From positions 1 through 64,000 of the forward strand of contig JAUWAC010000010.1 in the NCBI GenBank assembly GCA_030602245.1: a stretch of 64,000 nt of DNA, given 5' to 3'. The notes beneath the pieces are model-generated. The model was not told the DNA's origin, made no database searches, and was given only the letters and a program-made list of their open reading frames with translations. Below are positions 55,430-64,000 of this stretch, one piece after another; position 1 is the stretch's first letter; every line of letters starts with the position of its first letter. The position numbers were made by a program, and so were the translations under genes. Source of the DNA: Marinobacterium sp. Its GTDB lineage: Bacteria > Pseudomonadota > Gammaproteobacteria > Pseudomonadales > Balneatricaceae.

Positions 55430-56458
55430 TCAGCGCTTGCTTTCAAACAAGCGCGGATCCAGTGTATAGGGCAGGTCGAGGAGAGCGAGTGTCGGTCCCT
55501 GCTGGGTTTCGAGGTGGATCGTGCCGGACTCGGCCTGCTCCTTGCTGATGACGGCGAGCAGTTCGTAGCGGCCGTTGTCAGCCGGGGCGGCGACAACCAC
55601 TTCGCCGACGTTTTCTTTCTCTGCGGTATGCAGCATCTGGCCCGGCTGCGGGCGGCTGTCGGTTGTGACGGCGGCGCGGTACATCGGTTTTTTCAGGATG
55701 CCGCGGTGCTGCAGTCGGGTGACGACCTCCTGTCCGGTATAGCAGCCCTTGGCGAAGCTGACGCCCGCGTATACCTGCAGGTTGGTCATCTGTGGGATAA
55801 ACGCTTCTGACGTGGCGGCGCGCAGATCAGCGATGCCGGCGCGGATCTCCTGCAGCAGCCAAGCGTCGGTAGCGGCGAGCTTCGCCTGTTGCAACAGGGT
55901 ATCGAGCAGTGTGCTCGCGTCTCTGGCGGGCAGCCAGCACTCGTAGCGCTCCCCGGGTACCTTCACCAGCAGGCGATCGCCGTTGCGAGAGACTGCGTCG
56001 GTCTCCGTGGGGACAGGGGAAACCAGTTGTGCGGCCAGTTCAGCCGCGCCAGGGCCGCTCAAGCCAAGCCCGACCAGCTCCTCGTCCAGGGTCGCCTCAG
56101 CCTTGGAGAAAATAATGTACTTTTTCAGGGTGGCCAGTGCCTTGTCGGTTAGCTCGCCGCTGGTGCGCAGCCAGAAGCTGTCGGGGCCCTGCTTCATGAC
56201 CCGGAACAGGCTGATCATGTGCCCCTTGATATTGCAGTGGGCGCCGAGGCGGCTGCCCAAACGGCTGACGTCGCTCAGGTTGCAGCTGAGTTGGCCCTGC
56301 AGGAACTTCTCGCTGTCCGGACCGCTGATGCGGATGATGCGCTGATGGCTCAGCGGTACGATGCCGGCCTCGCTGCCGGGGGCTGCCAGTTGCGCCTGCC
56401 CCTGCTCATCAAGGCTGTAGCCAAGAGATTCCAGTTTCTGTTGCCAGGTCGTGTTCAT
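55430..56458 (-). CDS. ygfZ: Folate-binding YgfZ (iron-sulfur cluster maintenance)
   Basis: A 342-residue GcvT-related protein. The YgfZ signature KGCYTGQEVVTRLQHRG is intact, including the conserved Cys. RISGPDSEKFLQGQLSCNLSDV near the start is also typical. Its family helps keep certain iron-sulfur enzymes active in a folate-dependent way. It lacks the catalytic context of true GcvT. Monocistronic in appearance, 43 bases after psd on the same strand. Confidence 0.93.
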   Translation of the reverse strand: MNTTWQQKLESLGYSLDEQGQAQLAAPGSEAGIVPLSHQRIIRISGPDSEKFLQGQLSCNLSDVSRLGSRLGAHCNIKGHMISLFRVMKQGPDSFWLRTSGELTDKALATLKKYIIFSKAEATLDEELVGLGLSGPGAAELAAQLVSPVPTETDAVSRNGDRLLVKVPGERYECWLPARDASTLLDTLLQQAKLAATDAWLLQEIRAGIADLRAATSEAFIPQMTNLQVYAGVSFAKGCYTGQEVVTRLQHRGILKKPMYRAAVTTDSRPQPGQMLHTAEKENVGEVVVAAPADNGRYELLAVISKEQAESGTIHLETQQGPTLALLDLPYTLDPRLFESKR

Positions 56459-56501
56459 GTGCTCCCGCCTTTAATGGTTCGCGTGAAAGGGTCGGATAGG
56501 T

Positions 56502-57386
56502 TCAGCTGTCGCCGGAGACTGTTGCAATGGTGCGGCCGAGCGTCACCGGGGTGCGGTGGGTCAGCGTATCGACCCAGCGCACCTGGTCCGGTCCGAATGC
56601 CAGAATGACGGTGGAGCCCAGATGAAAGCGTCCCATCTCCTGTCCCTTCTCCAGCGTGATGCGGGCGGGTTCCGCGCGGCTGTAGAGGGTCTGGGGCTGT
56701 CGGGGGAGAGGGGCCACCTGGCCGGACCAGACGGTTTCGATACCGGCCACGATCATAGCGCCAACCAGTACCATTGCCATAGGACCGTACTCGGTATCGA
56801 AGATGGTGACAAGGCGTTCGTTGCGGGCGAACAGGCTGTCGACGCCGGCCGCCGTGGCATGGTTGACGGAGAACAGGTCGCCGGGGATGTAGATCGCCTC
56901 GCGCAGGGTGCCCGTCACCGGCATATGCACGCGGTGGTAGTCCCGTGGCGAGAGGTAAAGGGTGGCGAAACGGCCGTTGATAAAGGGCTCCGCGCGGCGG
57001 CTGTCACCGCCGAGCAGGGTGGTCAGCGAGTAGCCCCGGCCCTTGGCCTGAATCAGACGGCCGTAGCTGATGTCGCCGGCCTGACTGACAACGCCATCCA
57101 CCGGTGACACGATGCTGCCCGGGTCGGGGTCGATCGGGCGGGCGCCGGGCTTCAGGGCACGGGTGAAGAAGTCATTGAAGCAGGGGTAGGCGCGCGGGTT
57201 TTCCTCCAGCGCTTCGCTCATGTCGACGTTGTACTGGCGTCGGAACAGGTCGATAAACAGGTTCTTGAACCAGCGTACGCGGCAGTCGGCGAGACGGCCG
57301 ATCAGACGTGACAGCAGATGCTGGGGCACGATCTGTTGCAGCAGAATGAAGAGTTTGTCTTTGAGCCTGTGCAGTGTGGTGTTCAA
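56502..57386 (-). CDS. psd: Phosphatidylserine decarboxylase proenzyme
   Basis: 294 residues. The self-cleavage site that forms the pyruvoyl cofactor is present as [12 protein letters not shown] near residue 253, and [16 protein letters not shown] and FSPVDG-type [12 protein letters not shown] are typical. It makes phosphatidylethanolamine at the inner membrane. In E. coli psd sits next to rsgA and orn, and here the same genes lie just upstream with rhdA and an HDOD gene between. Confidence 0.95.
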   Translation of the reverse strand: MNTTLHRLKDKLFILLQQIVPQHLLSRLIGRLADCRVRWFKNLFIDLFRRQYNVDMSEALEENPRAYPCFNDFFTRALKPGARPIDPDPGSIVSPVDGVVSQAGDISYGRLIQAKGRGYSLTTLLGGDSRRAEPFINGRFATLYLSPRDYHRVHMPVTGTLREAIYIPGDLFSVNHATAAGVDSLFARNERLVTIFDTEYGPMAMVLVGAMIVAGIETVWSGQVAPLPRQPQTLYSRAEPARITLEKGQEMGRFHLGSTVILAFGPDQVRWVDTLTHRTPVTLGRTIATVSGDS

Positions 57387-57405
57387 ACAGGTGTCTCCGG
57401 GCAGT

Positions 57406-58224
57406 TCAGCGTTCTATCGGCAGGTCCGGGGTGTTCCCCCATTCGAACCAGGAGCCGTCGTAGCAGCGGATGTCACGAATGCCGAGCCAGCGGCCGACCA
57501 GCCAGGTCAGACCGGAGCGGCGGTGGGTCTGGCAGTGGGTGACCAGTGTGTTGCGGCTGTCGAGGCCGGCATCGGCCAGCAGCTGCTTGAGTTCGTCGCG
57601 AGGGCGCAGTCGCGGTACCGGGCCGGGCTGCAGCAGGTCGGTCCACTCCAGCAGGCGCGCGCCCGGCAGGTGGCCGCCCACCCTGGCGTTGACGACCTTT
57701 TCGCCGCGGTACTCATCGGCGCCGCGAGCATCCCAGATCTGGACGCGGGGATCATTCAGGTGCTCAAGCAGCCAGGGGATATCCACAACAAGGTCATCGT
57801 CGTAGAGGGCCTCAAAGCGCGTCGGCTGCGGCGCGTTCGGTTGCTGTTCCAGTGCCAGTCCGGCGTCCTGCCAGGCGGCGAGTTGCCCATCCAGAAAGCT
57901 GGCGTGCGTGTGGCCGGCATAGGCCAGTGTCCAGATCAGGCGCCCGGCCCAGGGGCCATTCTGGTCGTCGTAGGCGATGACGTGGGTGTCACGGCTGATG
58001 CCGAGTTCTGAGAACAGGGCTTCGAGCTGCGCCGGCGTCGGCAGCTTGTTCGGCACCGGGCCGTCACCGCACAGCAGGCGACGCGACTCGAGATGGACGG
58101 CGCCGGGAATATGCCCTGCGGCGTAATGTTCTGCGCTGGACAGATCAACGATCAGCAGGTTCGGGTCCTGCAGCTGATCCGCCAGCTGTTCTGCGGTGAT
58201 GACCAGAGGAAGTGCGTTGGACAA
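57406..58224 (-). CDS. rhdA: Thiosulfate sulfurtransferase, two-domain rhodanese (RhdA-like)
   Basis: 272 residues in two rhodanese domains. The active-site loop is [12 protein letters not shown] with the catalytic Cys near residue 230; the Azotobacter RhdA signature is CQTHHR, so one His is Arg here. The N-terminal domain lacks the Cys, as usual. It transfers sulfane sulfur from thiosulfate to cyanide or other acceptors. 19 bases upstream of psd on the same strand, an arrangement also seen in Pseudomonas. Confidence 0.9.
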   Translation of the reverse strand: MSNALPLVITAEQLADQLQDPNLLIVDLSSAEHYAAGHIPGAVHLESRRLLCGDGPVPNKLPTPAQLEALFSELGISRDTHVIAYDDQNGPWAGRLIWTLAYAGHTHASFLDGQLAAWQDAGLALEQQPNAPQPTRFEALYDDDLVVDIPWLLEHLNDPRVQIWDARGADEYRGEKVVNARVGGHLPGARLLEWTDLLQPGPVPRLRPRDELKQLLADAGLDSRNTLVTHCQTHRRSGLTWLVGRWLGIRDIRCYDGSWFEWGNTPDLPIER

Positions 58225-58258
58225 GAGAGGTCTCCTGATGCTTCAGGTCGGCGCCGCG

Positions 58259-59881
58259 TCAGGCGGTATCGCCGGACGGTAGTTTTTTCAGTGCCAGCGT
58301 GGCTGCCGCACAGAGCGAGCGGAAATGGTCGCGGTGGAACGTGGTCAGCGGCGCATTGGCGCCGATGCGGTCGGCGTAGATCAGCGCGATCGGCGTGCGG
58401 CCGCGGAACACCGACATCAGCAGGCAGTCGTCGGCACCGAGCCAGCTGCGCAGCTCCGGCGGCAGGGCCGCCTGAATCTGCGCGCGATTGTGTTCGTCGA
58501 TCGCCAGCATCGCCGGTTTTTCACACAGTTTTGCCAGCAGTCCCGGCTGATTCAGGTTGGTCTGCAGGCGGGCCAGCGGTGCATCAGTTTCGGCGCCAAC
58601 GACGCGCGCGGCGGTCAGCTCGCCGGTTTTGGGCCGCACCAGCCAGAGGGCAACCCGCTCAAGACCAATCCCGCGATTCAGTCCCTGCAGCAGCCCCTGC
58701 AGGATGTGTGCGGGCTTGGTGTAGAGCTCATAACCGTTGCGCATCCGGTCCAGCACCTGCTCGAAAATATGCGGATTGAGCAGTTCCGGCTCCTGCGAGA
58801 TCGGCTCCATCGGCTCCGTCGGCGCTGCCGGTTGCGCAGGTTCGACCGGTTCCGGGAACAGTTTTTCATAGGCCTGCAGCTCGCGCTCAGTCAACCGGTA
58901 GGGCAGACGGTCGGCACCGGGCAGCATGATCAGTTCGGCGGCCGGTGTCATGACGCCGGGCACATGGTAGCCGCGTGCGGCGTGCGCGCAGTTGCGGTGC
59001 AGGCGGGCCATGGTGTCGCCCAGCGGCTGGTCGAGGTAGTCGCTGATAATGTCGAACATGCGAGCCGCGCGGGGGTGGTCCCAGCCGCGGCTGACGGTCA
59101 GGGTCATCCAGTTGGCCAGCTTGACCGGGAAATAATGCTGCTGCACCAGATGGTTCAGCTCGCGCATGTCCCGCTCTTCGAGGCGCGGATCTTTCAATGC
59201 CCGCATGTGCAGCTGTTTCAGGGTCGTCAGCGACGGCGAAGTGTCGTGATCCAGTGCCTTGACGGTCAGCTCGGTCAGCTTCCAGTGATCCGCCAGCGCC
59301 TTACCCATCTCCTGCGTGGTGCAGCCGAAGATCTCACGCTCCGCCTCGACCGGACTGCGATTGTCTTCGATGACGGCGATCTGGAACCGGTGCTTGTGCA
59401 GCGGCGCGTAGAGCCAGAGCATCCAGTGGACGAGGCCGTAGAACAGCGCCGCAAGGCGTGCCTCCTCGGCGTAGGGCAGCTGCTTGAACTGGACCCAGTC
59501 GGCGGCCTGTACCGAGGCGTGACGGCTGGCAGCGATGGAGCGGAAGAAGCTGCGCTGTGCCACGCTGTGCGGGTGCAGTTTGATGGTGTCCAGCTCACCG
59601 GCCAGCTGCGCGATCATATCCATGCCGACAGAGGCGATGGCATGATCGACGCTGGTCACGGCGCTACCCTTGGCCTCGTGGCGCGTCTGCGCCATGCGCG
59701 TGACGTGCAGTGACAGCACCGGGTCGCGACGGATCTGATGGCCGAGCTGGATCAGCGTCGTGCGATCGTCCGCCAGTGCGCGCTTGAGCCGCACCAGCGT
59801 GCTGGCACGCACGGGCAGATTCTTTTCGCCCAGATAACGGGTCCAGTCGTCGAGGCCGTACAGGTTTTGGGTACTGCTCAT
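58259..59881 (-). CDS. HDOD-domain signalling protein with C-terminal GAF-like region
   Basis: A 540-residue cytosolic protein. Residues about 20-215 form an HDOD domain, a non-catalytic relative of HD domains (VRASTLVRLKRALADDRTTLIQLGHQIRRDPVLSLHVTRMAQ, SVDHAIASVGMDMIAQLAGEL). A Pro/Glu-rich linker near 345-370 and a C-terminal GAF-like part (RVALWLVRPKTGELTAARVVG) follow. A similar gene occupies this place in Pseudomonas, near motAB. HDOD proteins act in signalling and stress control. Exact role unknown. Confidence 0.82.
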   Translation of the reverse strand: MSSTQNLYGLDDWTRYLGEKNLPVRASTLVRLKRALADDRTTLIQLGHQIRRDPVLSLHVTRMAQTRHEAKGSAVTSVDHAIASVGMDMIAQLAGELDTIKLHPHSVAQRSFFRSIAASRHASVQAADWVQFKQLPYAEEARLAALFYGLVHWMLWLYAPLHKHRFQIAVIEDNRSPVEAEREIFGCTTQEMGKALADHWKLTELTVKALDHDTSPSLTTLKQLHMRALKDPRLEERDMRELNHLVQQHYFPVKLANWMTLTVSRGWDHPRAARMFDIISDYLDQPLGDTMARLHRNCAHAARGYHVPGVMTPAAELIMLPGADRLPYRLTERELQAYEKLFPEPVEPAQPAAPTEPMEPISQEPELLNPHIFEQVLDRMRNGYELYTKPAHILQGLLQGLNRGIGLERVALWLVRPKTGELTAARVVGAETDAPLARLQTNLNQPGLLAKLCEKPAMLAIDEHNRAQIQAALPPELRSWLGADDCLLMSVFRGRTPIALIYADRIGANAPLTTFHRDHFRSLCAAATLALKKLPSGDTA

Positions 59882-59917
59882 CCCAGCCGGTCCATTCTGA
59901 TGTCAGCCATGACAGGT

Positions 59918-60955
59918 TCAATCATTGCGTAGCTGGCCATCCTGCAGTGACTGCAGGATCTGGCGGTAACTGTTGAAGCGACTGGCACTGATCCGGCCCT
60001 CGTCGAGTGCGGCGCGAAAGGCGCAGCCCGGTTCGCTCTCATGACGGCAGTCGCGGAAGCGGCAGTGGCCGCGCAGTTCGCGCAACTCTGGAAAGCCGTC
60101 GAGCACCTGATCCGGGTCCACATGCCACAGCGCAAATTCTCGTATCCCCGGCGAATCGATCAGGTCGCCGCCGTCGGGGAAGTGGAACAGGCGCGCGGTT
60201 GTGGTCGTGTGACGCCCCTTGCGGGTCTGCTCGGACAACTCGCCGACCTTAAGATCGACCCCGGGCAGCAGCGCGTTGATCAGCGAGGATTTGCCGACGC
60301 CCGACTGGCCGACGAATACGCTGATGCGGTCCTTCAGCAGCTGCTTCAACTCATCCAGTCCGTGGGCCGCGGTGGTCGATGCTTTCAGTACGCGATAGCC
60401 CAGCGCCTCATACTGCTCGAGCAGCGGGCGCAGGTAGTCGCCGGCGTCGGTATCGAGCAGGTCTACCTTGTTCAGCAGCAGCACCGGCTCGATGCCGGAC
60501 GCTTCGGCGGCCACCAGATAGCGGTCGATCAGGTTGGCGTGGGCGCGCGGCTCGACCGCGAACACGATGACAATGAAGTCGATGTTGGCCGCGACCGGTT
60601 TCAGCTCGCCCTGATTGTTGGGGCGTTGCAGCTCGCTGCTGCGTGGCTGCGCGGCCACGACGACACCGCCGTCGTTGGCGGCACGCCAGACGACCCGGTC
60701 GCCGGTGACCAGCTGGCCCAGGTTGGCGCGCAGGTGGCAGCGATGAATGCTGCCGGCCAGCGGCCCTTCCAGCGCCTCCACATCGACGCTGCGGCCGAAG
60801 TGAGAAATGATCAGGCCGGCCTGTTCGGGCCCCAGCTCTCCCCCTTCCAGCTGGGCGTTGAGCTGGCTTTCGCGCCGCTCGGCCCGCTGCGCGCGTTCTG
60901 CCTGTATCTTTTCGATGCGCCAGGCCTGGCGTCTTGTCAGCTTGCGTTTCGCCAT
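59918..60955 (-). CDS. rsgA: Ribosome small-subunit GTPase RsgA
   Basis: 345 residues: basic N-terminus ([20 protein letters not shown]), OB-fold, circularly permuted GTPase (G4 LNKVDLLD before G1 [16 protein letters not shown], then G3 [10 protein letters not shown]) and a zinc domain ([18 protein letters not shown]). It checks 30S maturation. Divergent from orn across 95 bases, as in E. coli. Confidence 0.96.
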   Translation of the reverse strand: MAKRKLTRRQAWRIEKIQAERAQRAERRESQLNAQLEGGELGPEQAGLIISHFGRSVDVEALEGPLAGSIHRCHLRANLGQLVTGDRVVWRAANDGGVVVAAQPRSSELQRPNNQGELKPVAANIDFIVIVFAVEPRAHANLIDRYLVAAEASGIEPVLLLNKVDLLDTDAGDYLRPLLEQYEALGYRVLKASTTAAHGLDELKQLLKDRISVFVGQSGVGKSSLINALLPGVDLKVGELSEQTRKGRHTTTTARLFHFPDGGDLIDSPGIREFALWHVDPDQVLDGFPELRELRGHCRFRDCRHESEPGCAFRAALDEGRISASRFNSYRQILQSLQDGQLRND

Positions 60956-61050
60956 CGCGGTGGGCGTTGTCCCCGATATCGCTTGTATTGATGTGCTAAG
61001 GTATTCGAAAATCAGCGAAATTTACAGCGTTTGCATGGGAGAACCTGGGG

Positions 61051-61593
61051 ATGGCGCGCGATCAGAATCTGATCTGGATCGACCTTGAGATGACCGGCCT
61101 GACACCGGAGACCGACCGTATTATCGAGATGGCGGCCATCGTCACCGACGCCGATCTGAATCTGATCGCCGAAGGGCCGGTGATTGCGGTGCATCAGCCG
61201 GACTCGGTGCTGGCGCAGATGGATGAATGGTGTACGCGCCAGCATGGTCAGTCCGGTCTCACCGAGCGGGTGCGCGCCAGCCGTATCAGCGAGGCGGAAG
61301 CAGAGCAGATGATGCTCGAGTTTCTCGCTCAGCATGCCGACAAGGGCAGCTCACCGATGTGCGGCAACAGCATCGGTCAGGACCGTCGCTTCCTGTACCG
61401 CTACATGCCGGAGCTGGAAGCGTTTTTCCACTACCGCAATCTGGATGTCAGCACGATCAAGGAGCTGGCGCGGCGCTGGAAACCGGCGCTGCTGGACGGG
61501 TTCAGGAAAACCGGCACACATTTGGCGCTGGACGATATCCGCGAATCGATCGCGGAGCTGCGTTACTACCGCGAGCATTTCTTCCGCCTCTGA
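61051..61593 (+). CDS. orn: Oligoribonuclease
   Basis: A 180-residue DEDDh 3'-5' exonuclease. WIDLEMTGL supplies the first Asp and Glu, [11 protein letters not shown] the second Asp, and [22 protein letters not shown] the His and last Asp. It degrades very short RNAs, including pGpG formed by EAL phosphodiesterases, so it ends the cyclic-di-GMP breakdown path that is prominent in this window. ATG 61051, ggagaacctggggatg context. Confidence 0.97.
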   Translation: MARDQNLIWIDLEMTGLTPETDRIIEMAAIVTDADLNLIAEGPVIAVHQPDSVLAQMDEWCTRQHGQSGLTERVRASRISEAEAEQMMLEFLAQHADKGSSPMCGNSIGQDRRFLYRYMPELEAFFHYRNLDVSTIKELARRWKPALLDGFRKTGTHLALDDIRESIAELRYYREHFFRL

Positions 61594-61640
61594 GCCGCGT
61601 GCGCTGATCCGGGCGCAGCCGGTGCGCGCGGGCGTCGTGC

Positions 61641-62801
61641 TCAGTCCGGCACGCGGTGGGCGCCGGGGTGGCTGAGCAGCGGCAGCGGGTGCGGCTCTGT
61701 GCGGCTGGCCAGCTGTGCCAGTGCCCAGTCGATATGCTCGCGTACCAGCTCGCTGGCCGTGCTGCGCCGCGCTCGCAGGGCGCGCTCTACCTGCTCGCCG
61801 CCGCGGCTGTTGCCCAGCGCAACCGCCAGATTGCGTTGCCAGCCCTGATAGCCCGTGCGTCGGATCGCCGAGCCTTCGGTGAGCCGCAGAAAAGTCTCTT
61901 CATCCCACTCGAACAGTGTCAGCAGATCGGCGTCGTCGAGCGCGTGACGCGGCCTGAAGTCATCTTCCGTCGAGCGTCTGGCAAACCGGTTCCAGGGGCA
62001 GATCAGCTGGCAGTCATCGCAGCCGAAAATGCGGTTGCCGATCAGCGCACGCAGCGCCACCGGGATCGGGCCGCTGTGCTCGATGGTCAGATAGGAGATG
62101 CAGCGTCGTGCATCCAGTACGCCGGCCCTTGGGAACGCCCGTGTCGGACAGACATCGAGGCAGGCAGTACAGCTGCCGCAATGGGATTCCTGCTGCGGGG
62201 CGTCGATCGGCAGGGGCAGGTTGGTAAACAGCTCGCCGAGAAAGAACAGTGAACCGGCCTGTCGATTCAGAATCAGCGTGTGCTTGCCGACCCAGCCGAT
62301 ACCGGCGTTGCGTGCCAGCGGGCGTTCGAGCACCGGGGCGCTGTCGACAAAGGGGCGAAACTGTACCTGAGTGTCGCCGCCGGCTTCTGTCTGCAGCCAC
62401 TGGCCAAGCTGCTTGAGTCGTTTGCGGATCAGCTTGTGATAGTCGCGACCCAGCGTATAGCGGGAGATGTAGGCCTTGTCCGGGTTTGACAGGGTGCGTA
62501 GCAGGCTGGTTTCAGGCGGCAGGTAGTCCATGCGTACCATGATGATGCGTTCGCTGCCCGGAACCAGCAGACGCGGGTCGAGCCGTTTCTCGAGGTGCTC
62601 CTCAAGGTAGCGCATCTCACCCTGGTAACCCTGCTGCAGCCACTGCTTCAGGTGGTCGGCTTCCATGGAGGCATCGGGCAGGGTAATTGCACACTGCTGA
62701 AAACCCAGCTCCCGGGCGCGCCGTTTGAGGCCCTGAGCCAGCTGCGCGAGGCGCTCGGCAGGCGGCTGTGCGGGGTTTGCGTTGGGCGCCGGCTGTTCCA
62801 C
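61641..62801 (-). CDS. queG: Epoxyqueuosine reductase
   Basis: 386 residues. A cobalamin-dependent enzyme for the last step of queuosine in tRNA. Two 4Fe-4S sites are visible: CGSCTACLDVCPTRAF and GCDDCQLICPWN. Also YISRYTLGRDYHKLIRKRL and GKHTLILNRQAGSLFFLGEL. The C-terminal HEAT-like part (IRRTGYQGWQRNLAVALGNS) is present. The start is probably GTG 62801. Divergent from nnr with only 36 bases between. Confidence 0.94.
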   Translation of the reverse strand: MEQPAPNANPAQPPAERLAQLAQGLKRRARELGFQQCAITLPDASMEADHLKQWLQQGYQGEMRYLEEHLEKRLDPRLLVPGSERIIMVRMDYLPPETSLLRTLSNPDKAYISRYTLGRDYHKLIRKRLKQLGQWLQTEAGGDTQVQFRPFVDSAPVLERPLARNAGIGWVGKHTLILNRQAGSLFFLGELFTNLPLPIDAPQQESHCGSCTACLDVCPTRAFPRAGVLDARRCISYLTIEHSGPIPVALRALIGNRIFGCDDCQLICPWNRFARRSTEDDFRPRHALDDADLLTLFEWDEETFLRLTEGSAIRRTGYQGWQRNLAVALGNSRGGEQVERALRARRSTASELVREHIDWALAQLASRTEPHPLPLLSHPGAHRVPD

Positions 62802-62807
62802 TATAAT
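62777..62807 (+). promoter_or_regulatory. Predicted promoter of nnr
   Basis: A perfect tataat lies at 62802-62807, 31 bases ahead of the nnr ATG. The -35 candidates (ttgcgt at 62777, 19 bases away) are weak. It overlaps the queG start region. Confidence 0.45.
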
Positions 62808-62837
62808 GCGTGCAGTTTCAACAGGATTGGATGAATC

Positions 62838-64000
62838 ATGAGTGTCAGCAGAGAGGTGCTGCCAGTCGCATTATACACGGCTGAACAGTGTCGTGCGCTG
62901 GACCGCACCGCGATCGAGCAGTTCGGTATTCCCGGCTTCAGACTGATGCAGCGGGCCGGCCACGCCGTGTGGGCCGTTATCGGTCAGCGCTGGCCCGGGC
63001 TCAGGACGATGACGGTACTGTGCGGTGCCGGCAACAACGGGGGCGACGGTCTGGTGGTGGCCGGGCTCGCCTTTCAGGCCGGGCTTGAGGTGCAGCTGCT
63101 GGTGCTGGGCGACGACTACGAAGCACGCCTGCACGGCGAGGCGCTGGAGGCCTGGCACTGGATCTCGGGTCTGGGCATGAGAGCCGAGCGCTGGCATCCG
63201 GGGGTGGAGTTCGGCGGCGAGCTGATTGTCGATGCGGTGCTCGGCATCGGGCTGTCGGGGCCGGTGCGAGGAGAGGCTGCGCAGCTGATTGCTCAGATCA
63301 ATCGGGCCGCGGCTCCGGTTGTGGCGGTGGATATCCCCTCCGGGCTTTGTGCCGATACCGGTGCGGTGCTGGGCAGTGCGGTGCGTGCCGATCTGACGCT
63401 GACCTTCATCGCACTGAAACAGGGACTGTTGACCCATGAAGGAGTGGACTGTACCGGCGAGCTGCTGTTTGACGCGCTGCTGTTGCCGGATGAGGTCTAT
63501 GAGCAGGTGCCGGTCAGTGCCTTTCGCACCGATAGCGACGATCTGCGGGAGCTGCTGCCACCGCGTGCCCGCTCAGGGCACAAGGGGCGATATGGCCATC
63601 TGCTGGTGATCGGTGGCGATCTGGGGATGGGCGGCGCGGCGTTGATGGCGGCGCAGGCGGCACTGCGCAGCGGCGCCGGACTGGTGACGCTGGCGACACG
63701 GGCCGAGCATCGCCAGGCGGCCCTGACGCGGATCCCGGAGGTGATGTGTCATGGCGTTGAGGATGGCGATGATCTGGAGCCGCTGCTGGCAAAGGCGGAT
63801 GCGCTGGTGATCGGTCCGGGCCTTGGGCAGAGCGAATGGGGTGAGAGTCTGTTGCAGGCGGCGCTGGCGAGCGATCTGCCGATGCTGCTGGATGCCGACG
63901 CGCTGAATCTGATCGCCGAACGTGAGGAGCGGCTGCCAGCGATCAACTGGGTACTGACGCCGCACCCGGGCGAGGCGGCGCGCCTGCTGGAGACGGACAG
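62838..64000 (+). CDS. nnr: Bifunctional NAD(P)HX epimerase/dehydratase, partial (runs off window)
   Basis: 387 codons are visible with no stop before the edge. The N-terminal epimerase domain (LYTAEQCRALDRTAIEQFGI, CGAGNNGGDGLVVAGLAF, IVDAVLGIGLSGPVRG, VDIPSGLCADTGAV) is complete; the ADP-dependent dehydratase domain begins near residue 235 (GRYGHLLVIGGDLGMGGAALMAAQAAL, VIGPGLGQSEW, LLDADALNLIAE, LTPHPGEAARLL) and is cut. It repairs damaged NADH and NADPH. Gene order queG-nnr matches other gammaproteobacteria; tsaE is expected next. Confidence 0.94.
   Translation, partial: MSVSREVLPVALYTAEQCRALDRTAIEQFGIPGFRLMQRAGHAVWAVIGQRWPGLRTMTVLCGAGNNGGDGLVVAGLAFQAGLEVQLLVLGDDYEARLHGEALEAWHWISGLGMRAERWHPGVEFGGELIVDAVLGIGLSGPVRGEAAQLIAQINRAAAPVVAVDIPSGLCADTGAVLGSAVRADLTLTFIALKQGLLTHEGVDCTGELLFDALLLPDEVYEQVPVSAFRTDSDDLRELLPPRARSGHKGRYGHLLVIGGDLGMGGAALMAAQAALRSGAGLVTLATRAEHRQAALTRIPEVMCHGVEDGDDLEPLLAKADALVIGPGLGQSEWGESLLQAALASDLPMLLDADALNLIAEREERLPAINWVLTPHPGEAARLLETD

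Noticed and set aside
1-64000. CRISPR array or prophage
   Set aside because: No regularly spaced identical repeats with unique spacers and no phage structural or integrase genes were seen; the tandem repeats at 22.2 and 41.1 kb have no spacers.

Overview
This 64 kb window is GC-rich, densely coding chromosomal DNA from a gammaproteobacterium. Several gene orders match the Pseudomonas/Enterobacteria pattern as I recall it: pepA-holC-valS with divergent lptFG, prfB-lysS, and psd-rhdA-HDOD-rsgA-orn-queG-nnr. An NhaD antiporter, a BCCT carrier and creatine catabolism suggest a salt-exposed or marine lifestyle (Oceanospirillales/Pseudomonadales-like). This is inferred from gene content; there is no rRNA here to settle it. 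I saw no tRNA, rRNA, CRISPR array or prophage.

Layout. 0-2.1 kb: the cut-off start of an ISL3-type transposase beside a periplasmic sulfite dehydrogenase pair (sorAB-like). 2.2-10.7 kb: arfB, a GGDEF-EAL protein, a Cys-rich periplasmic protein, ybaN, the ABC-F ATPase ybiT, a frameshifted ParA-like ATPase, rhlE and a ZIP transporter. 10.6-22.1 kb: rich in cyclic-di-GMP genes. It holds two separate operons pairing a periplasmic solute-binding protein with a membrane diguanylate cyclase, a multi-PAS GGDEF protein whose EAL domain has lost its core, and a divergent stand-alone trpB. 22.2-34.1 kb: valS, holC, pepA and lptFG, with an opposite-strand block (MlaE-MlaF-MlaD-PqiC-like lipid transport plus a fused MsrB-MsrA) wedged between valS and holC. 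34.1-38.6 kb: a nitric-oxide signalling operon (receiver-HD-GYP, H-NOX, hybrid histidine kinase) in which every gene carries a disruption. 38.7-48.6 kb: housekeeping and redox genes (RDD, Sel1, gloA, phasin, fldB, cytochrome c', cytochrome b561, nhaD, prfB, lysS, ung). 48.6-55.2 kb: creatine/creatinine utilisation (creatinase, creatininase, BCCT transporter, ACT protein, GATase1-AraC and LysR regulators). 55.4-64 kb: ygfZ, psd, rhdA, an HDOD protein, rsgA, orn, queG and the start of nnr, which runs off the window.

Two themes stand out. First, cyclic-di-GMP control is dense: four GGDEF proteins, one HD-GYP and one HDOD protein, plus Orn, which clears the pGpG breakdown product. Two cyclases are translationally coupled to solute-binding proteins and one phosphodiesterase operon is tied to NO sensing. 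Second, many genes are damaged: frameshifts in the ParA-like ATPase, H-NOX and kinase (twice), an amber codon in the receiver-HD-GYP gene and an internal EAL deletion. Either signalling genes are decaying here or the assembly has local indel errors. Raw reads would decide.
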